Source of the DNA: Desulfonema magnum
GTDB lineage: Bacteria > Desulfobacterota > Desulfobacteria > Desulfobacterales > 4be13
Reading direction: 5' to 3'
Assembly: GCF_017377395.1 (NCBI RefSeq)
Contig: NZ_CP061800.1
Location: 4,113,633-4,177,632, forward strand
DNA: 64,000 nt
Shown one piece after another: positions 55,446 to 63,960 of the stretch. Under the pieces are notes generated by a model. The model was not told where the DNA came from. It saw only the letters and a list, made by a program, of their open reading frames with translations, and did not search any database. Every line of letters starts with the position of its first letter. Positions within the stretch are counted from its first letter, which is position 1. A program made the position numbers and the translations under genes.

Positions 55446-56216
55446 TTACCGTGAACGCGTTCCCCAAAACACAGATTCAATGCGGCTTAAACGCATCATT
55501 GCATGATCCAGCAACAGCCCGATGACGCCGATAACAATCATTCCGTCCATGACATAATCCATGGTCAGAGCGTTACGGGAATCAAGGATCAGATATCCCA
55601 GCCCGGATTTTACCGCAATCATCTCCGCTGCCACGACGACCAGCCAGGCGATTGTTATGGTAATCCGAAGGGCCGTGATCACTGAGGGAAGCATTCCGGG
55701 GATGACAATCTTTGTCACGACTTCATACCGGGTAAAGTTAAAGTTCGCCGCGACATGAAAATATACGGGATTGATAGACTGCACCGCCACGGTGGTGGAA
55801 ACAACCAGAGGAAAAAAACTCGCCAGGAAAATCAGAAAAACAGCGGGTTTGTCTCCGATCCCAAACCAGAGCATTGAAAGGGGAATCCATGCAAGCGGTG
55901 ATATGGGTCGGAGAAACTGAATGACAGGGTTTAAAAAAACTCGGACCAGCTTCAGGCGTCCGAGAAGGATGCCCAGGGGAATACCGAGAAGAATCGCCAG
56001 ATAAAATCCCACCGTAACTCTGAAAAGACTGGCGACAGTATGCCTGAGAAGCGTCCCGTTGGCAATTAACTCCCATAGGCTGATAAATACTTGCATCGGT
56101 CCTGGAAAAACATGAATACTCCATCCGCTGTAACGTGCCAGTATTTCCCACACCGCCAGAATAAGAGAAAAAGCGATAAAAGGAAGAAAAAAAGGTCTGT
56201 TTATTATGTTCATCAT
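55446..56216 (-). CDS. ABC transporter permease (SsuC/NrtB/TauC-like)
   Basis: 256 residues, six hydrophobic segments. The binding-protein-dependent transport fold is seen: LLGIPLGILLGRLKLVRVFLNP, then QFLRPISPLAWIPL and the EAA-type loop around VVTKIVIPGMLPSVITALRI. It forms the channel of the importer. ATG-ATG start at 56216. First gene of the operon; a heptad array lies between it and the ATPase gene. Confidence 0.9.
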   Translation of the reverse strand: MMNIINRPFFLPFIAFSLILAVWEILARYSGWSIHVFPGPMQVFISLWELIANGTLLRHTVASLFRVTVGFYLAILLGIPLGILLGRLKLVRVFLNPVIQFLRPISPLAWIPLSMLWFGIGDKPAVFLIFLASFFPLVVSTTVAVQSINPVYFHVAANFNFTRYEVVTKIVIPGMLPSVITALRITITIAWLVVVAAEMIAVKSGLGYLILDSRNALTMDYVMDGMIVIGVIGLLLDHAMMRLSRIESVFWGTRSR

Positions 56217-56229
56217 TTATTTTTAAAAG

Positions 56230-56346
56230 GGTGTTAAGTGTTAGGTGTTAAGGTGTTAGGTGTTAGGAAGAACAAATCTGCAAGTATCGAAAATTTGGCC
56301 CCCTAACACCTAACACCTAACACCTAACACCTAACACCTGACACCC
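56230..56346. repeat. Inverted heptad array with conserved core, copy B
   Basis: GTGTTAA GTGTTAG units at the left, six TAACACC units at the right, and the core GAACAAATCTGCAAGT (56271-56286) between them. It shares this 16-nt core, inverted, with 52829-52844. Confidence 0.92.
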
Positions 56347-56354
56347 ATAAATCA

Positions 56355-57395
56355 TTAAACAGAAAATCTTTTATTGATCTCTGCCGCGATATCACCGTCA
56401 GGAATGACAGAGGCAGCTTTGCATTTATGAATGGCGGATATTGCCATTTCCTTATAAAGACAAGTTTTTGGTTCCTGTATAATGGCAGTTCCTCCTGATC
56501 TCAGGATTTCCTGAAGACCTTCGGCACCGTCATTACCGGAACCTGAAAGAATTACGCCCATAGCATGTTCCTTCATAATTTCCGCAAGGGAGAACATGAG
56601 CATGTTAATGCCGCCCTTGTGCGTTGTAAAAGGTGCCGCGTTTACCGCCAAAGAGTATTCACCATAAAACGAATGAAAGGTGACATATTGCTTGCCGGAA
56701 ACCAGATAACAAAAACCAGCTTCAACAGATTCGCCATCCACTGCCCGTTTCACCTTGAAAGGGCTGTTATCATCCAAATAACGGGCAAAAGCGTCCACAT
56801 GGCGGGAAGCTTCATAAAGCACTACCAAAATTGCCGCGGGGAGATCAGACTGTAACTGAGGAATAATCTTCAGTAATGTGCCATATCCTCCTTCTGAAAC
56901 CCCTATGGCACAAATATAATTGCATTTTATCTGTCCGGGTTCTGTTGTTTTTTTATCTGTTTTTGTTCTCAGATATCGAATCGTTCCGACTTCAACACCT
57001 GCGGCAAGGCTTATCTTTTTGACGATTGTACTGCATTGTTCCTCCAGACTGACAGGCTGAGTATTGGAAGGTTTATGAATAAAATCCACGGCCCCGTATT
57101 TCAGAGCATCAAAGGTCACTGCCGCGCCTTCCTGGGTAAGCGTACTGAGCATCACCACAGGCCGGGGAAATCTGATCATGATGTGCTTTAACGCGGTCAG
57201 CCCATCCATCACCGGCATGTTTATATCCAGCGTAACAACATCAGGATTAAGCTCAGGAATCATATCTAATGCCTCTTTTCCATTGGCAGCCTCACCCACA
57301 ACCTGAATGTTGTTGCTTGCATCAAAAATTTTATTAATAACCCGACGCATCAATCTGGAATCATCAACGATCAGGAGCTTAATCGGATTTTTCAC
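56355..57395 (-). CDS. cheB: CheB-like protein with altered active site (copy 1)
   Basis: 346 residues with a GTG start after GGAGG. The receiver domain has the acid pair (VDDS), the phosphoacceptor D57 in DINMPVMDG and a Lys in HKPS. The methylesterase half keeps Ser in GVSEGG and Asp in LSGSGNDG, but the segment that carries the catalytic His (QHMP in active CheB) reads LYEASRH, so Tyr replaces it. Active CheB demethylates chemoreceptors; this one may be inactive or rely on another base. It sits downstream of a MinD-like ATPase and a second CheB-like gene. Confidence 0.85.
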   Translation of the reverse strand: MKNPIKLLIVDDSRLMRRVINKIFDASNNIQVVGEAANGKEALDMIPELNPDVVTLDINMPVMDGLTALKHIMIRFPRPVVMLSTLTQEGAAVTFDALKYGAVDFIHKPSNTQPVSLEEQCSTIVKKISLAAGVEVGTIRYLRTKTDKKTTEPGQIKCNYICAIGVSEGGYGTLLKIIPQLQSDLPAAILVVLYEASRHVDAFARYLDDNSPFKVKRAVDGESVEAGFCYLVSGKQYVTFHSFYGEYSLAVNAAPFTTHKGGINMLMFSLAEIMKEHAMGVILSGSGNDGAEGLQEILRSGGTAIIQEPKTCLYKEMAISAIHKCKAASVIPDGDIAAEINKRFSV

Positions 57396-57411
57396 AAACT
57401 ACCTCCGTTAT

Positions 57412-57484
57412 AAAATTGAGAATTGAGAATAAAAAAAGATGAGAAAAAAATCAAGTTCTCAATTCTCAATTCTCAATTTTTGAG
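57412..57484. repeat. Inverted heptad array (GAGAATT)n
   Basis: TTGAGAATTGAGAAT at the left and TTCTCAATTCTCAATTCTCA at the right of a ~30-bp loop; the right arm supplies the last codons of the MinD-like gene (…KLRIEN-stop). Confidence 0.9.
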
Positions 57485-58430
57485 TCTCTTCCATAAGGCG
57501 GACTTTGCTGTTTTTAATCGGATGGTCCCAGGTTTCGGTTACGCGTTTGGCAATGTGCTTAATACACCGGGATGCAATGCTCCGGGGATATTGCGTAATA
57601 AGAACTTTCTTTTTTTTGGCTGCCTTACGAACCGAATCATCATGAAATATGAAACCAAAATGATCCGCTTCCACAGAAAGCCCTTTCATGAGAGTGTTGT
57701 CCAGTTTTTCCAAAACATTGAGTTCATCAGGATGATCTCCCATATTGAAAATGATTCTGGGCCGATAGTAACTGCATGTTTTCTGTACTTTTAAACTCAG
57801 TTGGGGATCTATATCCGCAATTCTGCGCACCAGAGAACTGAGTGTCAGCGGCTCGGATCTGATGGGCTGCTGAAAAGCGGTAATCAGCATATTGAGAACT
57901 TCCTGGTTATGGCGTGTCACATTGGAGACGACACGAAACATGAAATTTCTCAGAAACATGATAAAATTCATAATAGAGGCGGTTTCAAATGTGGTGATAA
58001 TCATCCCTTTGTAGGCAAGGCCGTAAAAGTTCAGCGTATTGAACACCGTTCCTGCGCCAAGGTCCAGCACAAGATATTCTGCTGAAATTTTTTTAAGCTC
58101 TTTAAGCAAGGCAAGACGCTGATCATAAGAAATATTTGCCATGAAAGGTGTTCTGCCATCTCCGGGTAAAAATTTCAAGTTAGGAATACTTGTCTGCACA
58201 ATAAGGTCATCAAATTTCACATGCTTTGTTTTCAGAAAATCACCGATGCCGGGATATTTATTCGGCATACCCAGGCAGGTATAAAGATTGGAGCCGCCCA
58301 GGTCCAGATCCGCCACCACAGTGGAATGCCCCATGCCGGCCAGCGCTATGGACAGATTCGCTGCAAAAATGCTTTTCCCAACCCCGCCTTTCCCGCTTGC
58401 TATGGGAATAATTGTTCTCTTATTTTCCAT
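57459..58430 (-). CDS. MinD/FlhG-like ATPase
   Basis: 323 residues from the ATG at 58430 with AAGGGAAC upstream; a longer reading to 58475 has no ribosome site. ASGKGGVGKSIFAANLS is the deviant Walker A, and VADLDLGGSNLYTCLG and LDLGAGTVFNTLNF follow, as in the MinD/ParA/FlhG family that positions flagella, chemotaxis arrays or division sites. Its position between two CheB-like genes suggests a role in placing a chemosensory or motility complex. The last seven residues come from heptad repeat DNA. Confidence 0.85.
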   Translation of the reverse strand: MENKRTIIPIASGKGGVGKSIFAANLSIALAGMGHSTVVADLDLGGSNLYTCLGMPNKYPGIGDFLKTKHVKFDDLIVQTSIPNLKFLPGDGRTPFMANISYDQRLALLKELKKISAEYLVLDLGAGTVFNTLNFYGLAYKGMIITTFETASIMNFIMFLRNFMFRVVSNVTRHNQEVLNMLITAFQQPIRSEPLTLSSLVRRIADIDPQLSLKVQKTCSYYRPRIIFNMGDHPDELNVLEKLDNTLMKGLSVEADHFGFIFHDDSVRKAAKKKKVLITQYPRSIASRCIKHIAKRVTETWDHPIKNSKVRLMEETQKLRIEN

Positions 58431-58471
58431 ATGTTCCCTTAATTTAAAATCGGAAAGCAAATTATCAGTCG

Positions 58472-59518
58472 TCAATTCTCAACAATTGCCTCCAGAGTGC
58501 TGGCAAGTTTGTTATCGTCCAGGATGATATCCACAACGCCCTGCCGGATCGCGTTATCGGTCAGGTTGGGATAAACGCAACAAGTGGCATCCTTGGCTAT
58601 GGTTATCCCGGATTCGTGTTTAATCCTGGCAAAACCGTCTGCCCCGTCGTCTCCGATTCCGCTTAATAACACGCCGATGGTGTTTTGACGAAAGATTTCC
58701 GCAGCAGAAGAAAAAAGGCAGTTCAGGGGATAATTTATTTTCGCGCCGGAATGTAACCGAATCTCTCCGTTTTCGTTCAGTCGGAGGGTTAACGAATCTT
58801 CATTTGAACTCATATAGCAGGTTCCCTGCTCCAGTGCCGAGTTATTTTTGGCCACCACGACATTCCACGGCACATATTCGTTGAATTGTTCCACAAAAGA
58901 TGAAATAATTTTCGGAGAAATTTCCTGAATCACAATTATCGCAGCCGGAACCGTAGGTGAAAGTTTTGAGAGAAGGCGGATAACTGTGTTAGGCCCCGCA
59001 AGGGTTGTTCCGATAACAATAATATACTCCAACGGATAGAACTTATACAGGCTTTCCAGCCGCTTCTTTACATCCCATTTTTTAGGGAGCCGCACTCTGC
59101 GGACATTGTCAAGGTTCATTGCAAATGCCATTTTAACACGGTCTGTGATCTGCTGTCGTGATTTGTCAATGTCCGTAGAAATGGCTCCGGAAGGTTTCGG
59201 AACAAAGTCGGCCACCCCGAGCCGTAATGCTTCAAATGTGATAGCACCGTTGCTGAACAGAGAACTCAGCGCCACAATGGGAACAGGCGATTCAATCATA
59301 ATATGTTTTATGGCGGTCAGTCCGTCCATTATGGGCATATCAATATCCAGTGTGATGACATCCGGCTGAAGTTCCCTGATTTTATACAGGGCTTCCAAGC
59401 CGTTTTTGGCTGCGTCTGCCACTTCTATCAGGGAATCCGATTCCAGAATTTGCGGAATCGCTTTTCTCATGAACGCGGTATCATCAACAACCAGAACTTT
59501 TATTTTATTATTTGTCAT
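58472..59518 (-). CDS. cheB: CheB-like protein with altered active site (copy 2)
   Basis: 348 residues. The receiver domain is intact (VDDT, DIDMPIMDG with D56, PKPSG). In the methylesterase half Ser is Thr (GTTLAGP in place of GASTGGP), the His segment reads IQEIS with Glu in its place, and only the Asp in LSGIGDDG is kept. Two of the three catalytic residues are thus changed, so methylesterase activity is unlikely. It may act as a phospho-switch or a scaffold. It forms one operon with the MinD-like gene (42-bp gap) and the other CheB-like gene. Confidence 0.85.
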   Translation of the reverse strand: MTNNKIKVLVVDDTAFMRKAIPQILESDSLIEVADAAKNGLEALYKIRELQPDVITLDIDMPIMDGLTAIKHIMIESPVPIVALSSLFSNGAITFEALRLGVADFVPKPSGAISTDIDKSRQQITDRVKMAFAMNLDNVRRVRLPKKWDVKKRLESLYKFYPLEYIIVIGTTLAGPNTVIRLLSKLSPTVPAAIIVIQEISPKIISSFVEQFNEYVPWNVVVAKNNSALEQGTCYMSSNEDSLTLRLNENGEIRLHSGAKINYPLNCLFSSAAEIFRQNTIGVLLSGIGDDGADGFARIKHESGITIAKDATCCVYPNLTDNAIRQGVVDIILDDNKLASTLEAIVEN

Positions 59519-60022
59519 TTACTCAGACTGCTCTGTGCTTAATTTTGAAATTATTACGGATTTACGGAGTACTTCTCATTTAGTAATATATCAGGATAAC
59601 AGCAGTTTCCGAAAATTCACCTGTCAGATGATAATCGTAAAACAGACAAATCCGATCATACCAGGTTACTGATTTTACAGATAAGAACCGCTTAGTTCAG
59701 ATAAATTTAAATATTTTTATCATATCTGTCACTCAAAATCCAGTATTATTTTTTATTAGTCATTTTAAAAAGTTAAATAAAACAAATATCATGCCATATA
59801 CTTTTAAAAAATGACAAACTATTTTTCAGCAGCTTGAAAACCTTAAAGAAAAGCCCCGAAAGGGTGACGTGTTTCAGCCCGATGTGAAGCCCGGACGCTC
59901 CGCCGCTACATGACCAAAATAAACATTGACACGCTGTTATTATGGCTTAAATTATGGTTAAAATTGCCTTCGCGCAAGAGCATGAAAATCAACAAAACAA
60001 ACGAAATATGAGGTTATATAAT
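59519..60022. other. Spacer between the CheB/MinD operon and a small gene
   Basis: AT-rich with no gene or strong repeat recognised; possible promoter region for the divergent operons. Confidence 0.3.
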
Positions 60023-60265
60023 ATGCTGGACATAGATCACTTTGTCGAACAGGCTTACTATGCATTGTCAGAAGATGAGAGGAAAGATATTTATGAACGT
60101 CTCGTTGCTGACAGCAAACGGGTTGCGGATTCAGGTTCTGAAGAATCAGGAACACCGCTTCACGAACTTTTTTACATACCGTTTCTTCCCCAGGATACCG
60201 AGTTATACAACGGCTTTGTTGTCGGATTCTGGAACAGGCTGGCTGAAGAATTTAGTGAGAATTGA
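60023..60265 (+). CDS. Small hypothetical protein
   Basis: 80 residues from ATG at 60023 (GAGG 9 nt upstream); a longer in-frame reading from 59954 has no ribosome site. The sequence (DHFVEQAYYALSEDERKDIYERL ... PFLPQDTELYNGFVVGFWNRL) is soluble, acidic and helical. No family was recognised. Its last codons and stop (EFSEN) are made of the GAGAATT array that follows. Confidence 0.45.
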   Translation: MLDIDHFVEQAYYALSEDERKDIYERLVADSKRVADSGSEESGTPLHELFYIPFLPQDTELYNGFVVGFWNRLAEEFSEN

Positions 60266-60408
60266 GAACTGAGAATTGAGAATTTTCTATCGTTTCCAAC
60301 CTTAGGTTATATCTGAAGAAAACCATGCAGAACAGGCGAACTGATGCGAATAGCAGATTATCAGTCTGTCAGTTCTCAGTTCTCATTTATTAATTTCCAG
60401 TTCTCTGT
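60255..60408. repeat. Inverted heptad array (GAGAATT)n with a long loop
   Basis: GAGAATTGAGAACTGAGAAT at the left and CAGTTCTCAGTTCTCATT at the right, separated by about 90 bp. Confidence 0.85.
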
Positions 60409-60490
60409 CCGTTTCGTTTAACTCCTTGTTCTTTTAATAATATTTTGAAAAAATAGGTCGTTGCATTCCTGTTTGCTTTGCAGCCAATAT

Positions 60491-60612
60491 CTGCCCGGGG
60501 AAGAAACCCGGCTTTTTTTCCGGAATGATGCTTCTCAGACAAAGGAAAAACCCGGGTTTCTCTGCCACTCGCAGAAAAAAAGCTGTATAAAAAACTTTTG
60601 CTCAGGTGCTTA
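60491..60612. repeat. GAAACCCGG hairpin element
   Basis: Core GAAGAAACCCGGC / AACCCGGGTTTC and the right flank TATAAAAAACTTTTGCTCAG, shared with the nested element at 3927-4072. Confidence 0.7.
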
Positions 60613-60693
60613 ACAAGGGCATTGAGGATAAAATTCTTTTCCACCTTATGAACAACTTTTTCCCTGATTTCCGTCTTAATCTTTTTAAGTTCC

Positions 60694-60826
60694 CTGATTA
60701 TAAAGGATTTAGGGGAGGCTTGCCAAACCCCGCGGGCTTGGCAAGGGGGGCCTGCAAACCTGTTGCTACAAATATGCCGCCCTTACAGGGCTTGGTCGGC
60801 CCTCCCCCAAATCCGTTATAATCAGA
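60694..60826. repeat. ATAACGGATTTAGGGG-family palindrome, copy 3
   Basis: Ends CTGATTATAAAGGATTTAGG and CCAAATCCGTTATAATCAG bound a 133-bp palindrome with TTGCTACAAATATGCCGCCC inside, as at 3646 and 3854. Confidence 0.85.
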
Positions 60827-60843
60827 AGCGTCTCTTTATTATC

Positions 60844-61299
60844 TCACTCATTCAAAACAGTAACCACCTCGGCTTTTCTCAGCACCGCGTTCTCTTCTTT
60901 GTTCATATACCCGTTTTTCACTATGGAAAGAATTGTCTCATTTTCCATACTATGAATAGCTTTGGTGTCAATGACCTTGCAATGATCCATTCGGGCCTTA
61001 TTATCCGGGAATTCAATTTTGACAATGCGCCTCCCCCTCAGCACTCTGAGCAATTTTTTATGGATGGATCGGATATTTTTAGCCAGCATCCGGCCTGATT
61101 TGTCAAAATCAGCCTCCTTTGCAGACAGGTTTTCATCAAGATTCTCAAATGCGTCCAGAATTTCAAAAAGACTGAGATACAATTCTTTTTCTCTGGCCTG
61201 AAACGTCTCCTCCTGTGTACTGAGCCTATGGCTGAGGTCCGCGACCTTTAATTGGAATTCAACAAATTTTTCTCGCAGAAACGCTTTTTCTTTCTTCAT
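60844..61299 (-). CDS. GrpE-like nucleotide-exchange protein
   Basis: 151 residues, slightly shorter than the usual 180-200. The N-terminal half is a long coiled coil; the C-terminal half (IVKIEF..., ETILSIVKNGYMNKEENAVLRKAEVVTVLN) corresponds to the beta-domain of GrpE, whose KGY...LRPAxV pattern is kept as KNGY...LRKAEV. GrpE releases ADP from DnaK. The gene overlaps the J-like gene by ATGA and lies beside a TPR protein, so a dedicated Hsp70-type machine is likely; its Hsp70 is not in the window. Confidence 0.65.
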   Translation of the reverse strand: MKKEKAFLREKFVEFQLKVADLSHRLSTQEETFQAREKELYLSLFEILDAFENLDENLSAKEADFDKSGRMLAKNIRSIHKKLLRVLRGRRIVKIEFPDNKARMDHCKVIDTKAIHSMENETILSIVKNGYMNKEENAVLRKAEVVTVLNE

Positions 61300-61583
61300 A
61301 ATCCATTTTCCGAGATATGGAGATATTTCAGATCAGAACTGTTCACCGAGGAGTCAGAATTTTCTGTTGATATCTGAGAGCGGCAGATTTCTAAAAAAGG
61401 CTTCACATCAATAAAACATATAAATTCATGGGCAGCTTTGGAAACAGGGTCCATGAGTTCTTTCTGCGCCTCGGCAATTTCTCTGCCGGAATATGTTCTC
61501 TCCCTCATGGCCTGCGCAGTGGCCCGGATGATATCGGCCTTCGAAGCTGTCTGATCAAGCTTTAATATATTATAAGGATTCAT
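61296..61583 (-). CDS. J-domain-like protein without HPD
   Basis: 95 residues from the Met at 61583. NPYNILKLDQTASKADIIRATAQAMRER looks like the first two helices of a J domain (NPYxxLxLxxxAsxxeI), and QKELMDPVSKAAHEF resembles the last part (the DPxxRaxYD segment), but the HPD loop that activates Hsp70 is missing. Its stop overlaps the GrpE-like start (ATGA). It may recruit, rather than activate, an Hsp70. Confidence 0.5.
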   Translation of the reverse strand: MNPYNILKLDQTASKADIIRATAQAMRERTYSGREIAEAQKELMDPVSKAAHEFICFIDVKPFLEICRSQISTENSDSSVNSSDLKYLHISENGL

Positions 61584-61602
61584 TTTTTCACCGAATTTAA
61601 CT

Positions 61603-61780
61603 CTCAAATTTCGAGTTTCAAGTTTCAAGTTTCAACTTTCAAGTTCCGAGTTTCAAGTTTCAACTTTCAACTTTCAACTTTCAAGTTTCAAGTTTCAAGT
61701 TTCAAGTTTCAAGTTTCAAGTTCCGAGTTCCGAGTTTCAAGTTTCAAGTTTCAAGTTTCAAGTTTCAAGTTTCAAGTTCA
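61603..61780. repeat. Heptanucleotide array (AAGTTTC)n
   Basis: About twenty-five units of AAGTTTC, AAGTTCC or AACTTTC in one direction; the array supplies the last codons and stop of the TPR gene (HELET-stop). Confidence 0.95.
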
Positions 61781-63906
61781 TGAATTATCGCGTCAATATC
61801 GTACAGAATAGAATGCGAATCATCCACTCTGGCGCACCATTTGAAAAAATCATTCAGGAGCATCACTTTTTCATGAGCGTCCATATCTTCTTCTTTCTCC
61901 AAGTGATTAAGATTACGCTCCATAAACTCGAAAAATTCGTCTTTTACTTCCTGATGCTCTGATTTTGCAGCGATGCGACATGCTTTATTCATTTTGTGTT
62001 TGCTTATAGCTTGGACAAATTCCTCCATTTCAATATCAATCTGCATATTTTTCAGTGTGATCCGGGCAAGCTCATTCTCGGGATTGAGTTTCAAAGCCCT
62101 GAGTATTGTTGCTTCCGTGCCTTTGCTGTTCATCTGATGCCTGTTATACATGCTGATAGCGCGTCTGACCATGACCAGGGAAAGGGTATCCTGAATCTCC
62201 TTTGTGGGTCTTTTTGAGTGAATTTCAGCCAGGGCAATTTCATACCGGCGCATCGCATCCAAATGATGCGACCCGAGAGCCTTGTCAATAAATTCTTTTT
62301 CATATTTTTTTGATTTTTCAAACAAAGAGACCGCATTTTCAAAATATTGTCCAAAGCGATTTTCCCCTTTTTCCAGGGAGTACAGCCCATAAGCAAAATG
62401 TACCCGTTCAATGCAATAAGCAACAAATTCAGCATCTCCGAGGTGTTCGGCCTGAGCATGGCCGGATTCGGGGAGGCTGGCAAGGGCTTTCTCATATTCC
62501 TCATGATCAATATGAAACAGGCTTTTTCCGGCAGATGAATAATAGCCGCCTGTCAGCAGATAGTGTTCCGTATCTGAAAAAAACGCTCTGTTTTCTCTGA
62601 TTAAATGAATAATTTGTTCTGATATTCCGAATTCCCTGGCAAAACGCGGGGTACAAACCATCTCCGCAAGATCATTTTTATCTCCTGCAAGGGCATAAAT
62701 ATCCTTTATCGCCTGCTTCTCCACGTTCCAGGAAATTAAAGCAGAACCGGAGGAAATATCTCCGACATCAGCGTATTTCTTTATCAGTTCCTCTGCTTTT
62801 TGAATGAGGGACTGGCGTATCTTCTCTCTGTCTTCTTTGTTCGGAGACAGTTTTACAAATATCTCATGACGGTACAAAGCCGTGAGCCAGAACATCTTGA
62901 AATCAGAAAGATATTTCTCTGAAATTTCAGCCAATCTGAAAAGTATTTTTGCATAAAACGCTAATAAATCCGAGTCCGTTCGCGGCGGATAAGGAAGAAG
63001 CATCTCCCCTATTTTCTCATACTCCTCATCCTTCCACAATTGGTCAATCCACGCATATTTACAATATGAAACTTGAAACTCGAAACTTGAGACCTGACTG
63101 TCGGACAAACCCGTTTCAAGTTCCGAACGCCGGGCTTCGAGTTTCATATTTCTGATAAGGTACTCGCCTTCCTCGTAAAGAGCTTTGAAGTTCGGGATAG
63201 TTGTCCCGATCTGAGCATCGTCCGTTTGCAAGTGAGAGAAACGCTCACAGATATCCGAGGCCAGCAGGGACTGAACAGTTCTCTTTTGTTCCAAAAATTC
63301 ATCAGTATCGGATTTGACAGCATCCCATACTTTCAGAGAATCATAGTATTTTTTTATTTTAGCGAGTGCAAAGCCATAGTCATATATGGCCTCCTGACTT
63401 GATAATGTAAGATTTTTAAATACGGAAACCGCGTCGTTAAATTTTTCAGCTTTGACAAGGGAACACGCCCTTTTAAGGAGAAGGTCTTCATCTTCCTGAT
63501 TCGCATAAGCCTGTTCATAAAAATCAGCAGCTTTTTCATAATTTCCTGATTCCTCGGCCTCTTTTGCAGCTTCAAAGGAATTGCGGCCCAAAAAATCTGC
63601 TTTTAATTCGCTGATTCTCTCCGGAAGCCAGTCTTCGCCGGAGAGTTCATAGGCTTCCTCAAAACATCTGATCGCCTCTGAGAGATTTTTTTTCTTTGCG
63701 TTCTTTCTGCCCTTTTTTATCAGGTCTTTTACCTTGAGTTGTGTAATCTCTTTTTCACATATTCTGATTTTTTCCGCGATGTCATCATCTTTTAATATTC
63801 TGTTGATCTTCTCCAATTCCTGTTTTGCCAGCGGGTAGTTTCCCCTGTCAAACAATTTTTCAGCCCTTTCCATTACAGCTTCCGGGTCTCTCTTCTTTTT
63901 TTTCAT
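61765..63906 (-). CDS. TPR-rich protein
   Basis: 713 residues of mostly helical, charged sequence. TPR-like units are visible in the first 220 residues: AEKLFDRGNYPLAKQELEKI, LIKKGRKNAKKKNLSEAIRCF, AKEAEESGNYEKAADFYEQA, LVKAEKFNDAVSVFKNL. No signal peptide. At about residues 253-281 the sequence changes to KLEARRSELETGLSDSQVSS and FEFQVS, which is heptad repeat DNA read in frame (63064-63151). It heads the J-like / GrpE-like string, so it may be a substrate adaptor of that chaperone set (inference). Confidence 0.7.
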   Translation of the reverse strand: MKKKKRDPEAVMERAEKLFDRGNYPLAKQELEKINRILKDDDIAEKIRICEKEITQLKVKDLIKKGRKNAKKKNLSEAIRCFEEAYELSGEDWLPERISELKADFLGRNSFEAAKEAEESGNYEKAADFYEQAYANQEDEDLLLKRACSLVKAEKFNDAVSVFKNLTLSSQEAIYDYGFALAKIKKYYDSLKVWDAVKSDTDEFLEQKRTVQSLLASDICERFSHLQTDDAQIGTTIPNFKALYEEGEYLIRNMKLEARRSELETGLSDSQVSSFEFQVSYCKYAWIDQLWKDEEYEKIGEMLLPYPPRTDSDLLAFYAKILFRLAEISEKYLSDFKMFWLTALYRHEIFVKLSPNKEDREKIRQSLIQKAEELIKKYADVGDISSGSALISWNVEKQAIKDIYALAGDKNDLAEMVCTPRFAREFGISEQIIHLIRENRAFFSDTEHYLLTGGYYSSAGKSLFHIDHEEYEKALASLPESGHAQAEHLGDAEFVAYCIERVHFAYGLYSLEKGENRFGQYFENAVSLFEKSKKYEKEFIDKALGSHHLDAMRRYEIALAEIHSKRPTKEIQDTLSLVMVRRAISMYNRHQMNSKGTEATILRALKLNPENELARITLKNMQIDIEMEEFVQAISKHKMNKACRIAAKSEHQEVKDEFFEFMERNLNHLEKEEDMDAHEKVMLLNDFFKWCARVDDSHSILYDIDAIIHELET
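63064..63151. repeat. Heptad hairpin inside the TPR gene
   Basis: ATATGAAACTTGAAACTCGA and its inverted counterpart CTTCGAGTTTCATAT flank an 88-bp segment within the coding region; the reading frame passes through without a stop. Confidence 0.85.
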
Positions 63907-63960
63907 GATCTTTCCATTTCATATCTTCTAAGGAATTTCCAAAAAAATAATCTGCCCGAA

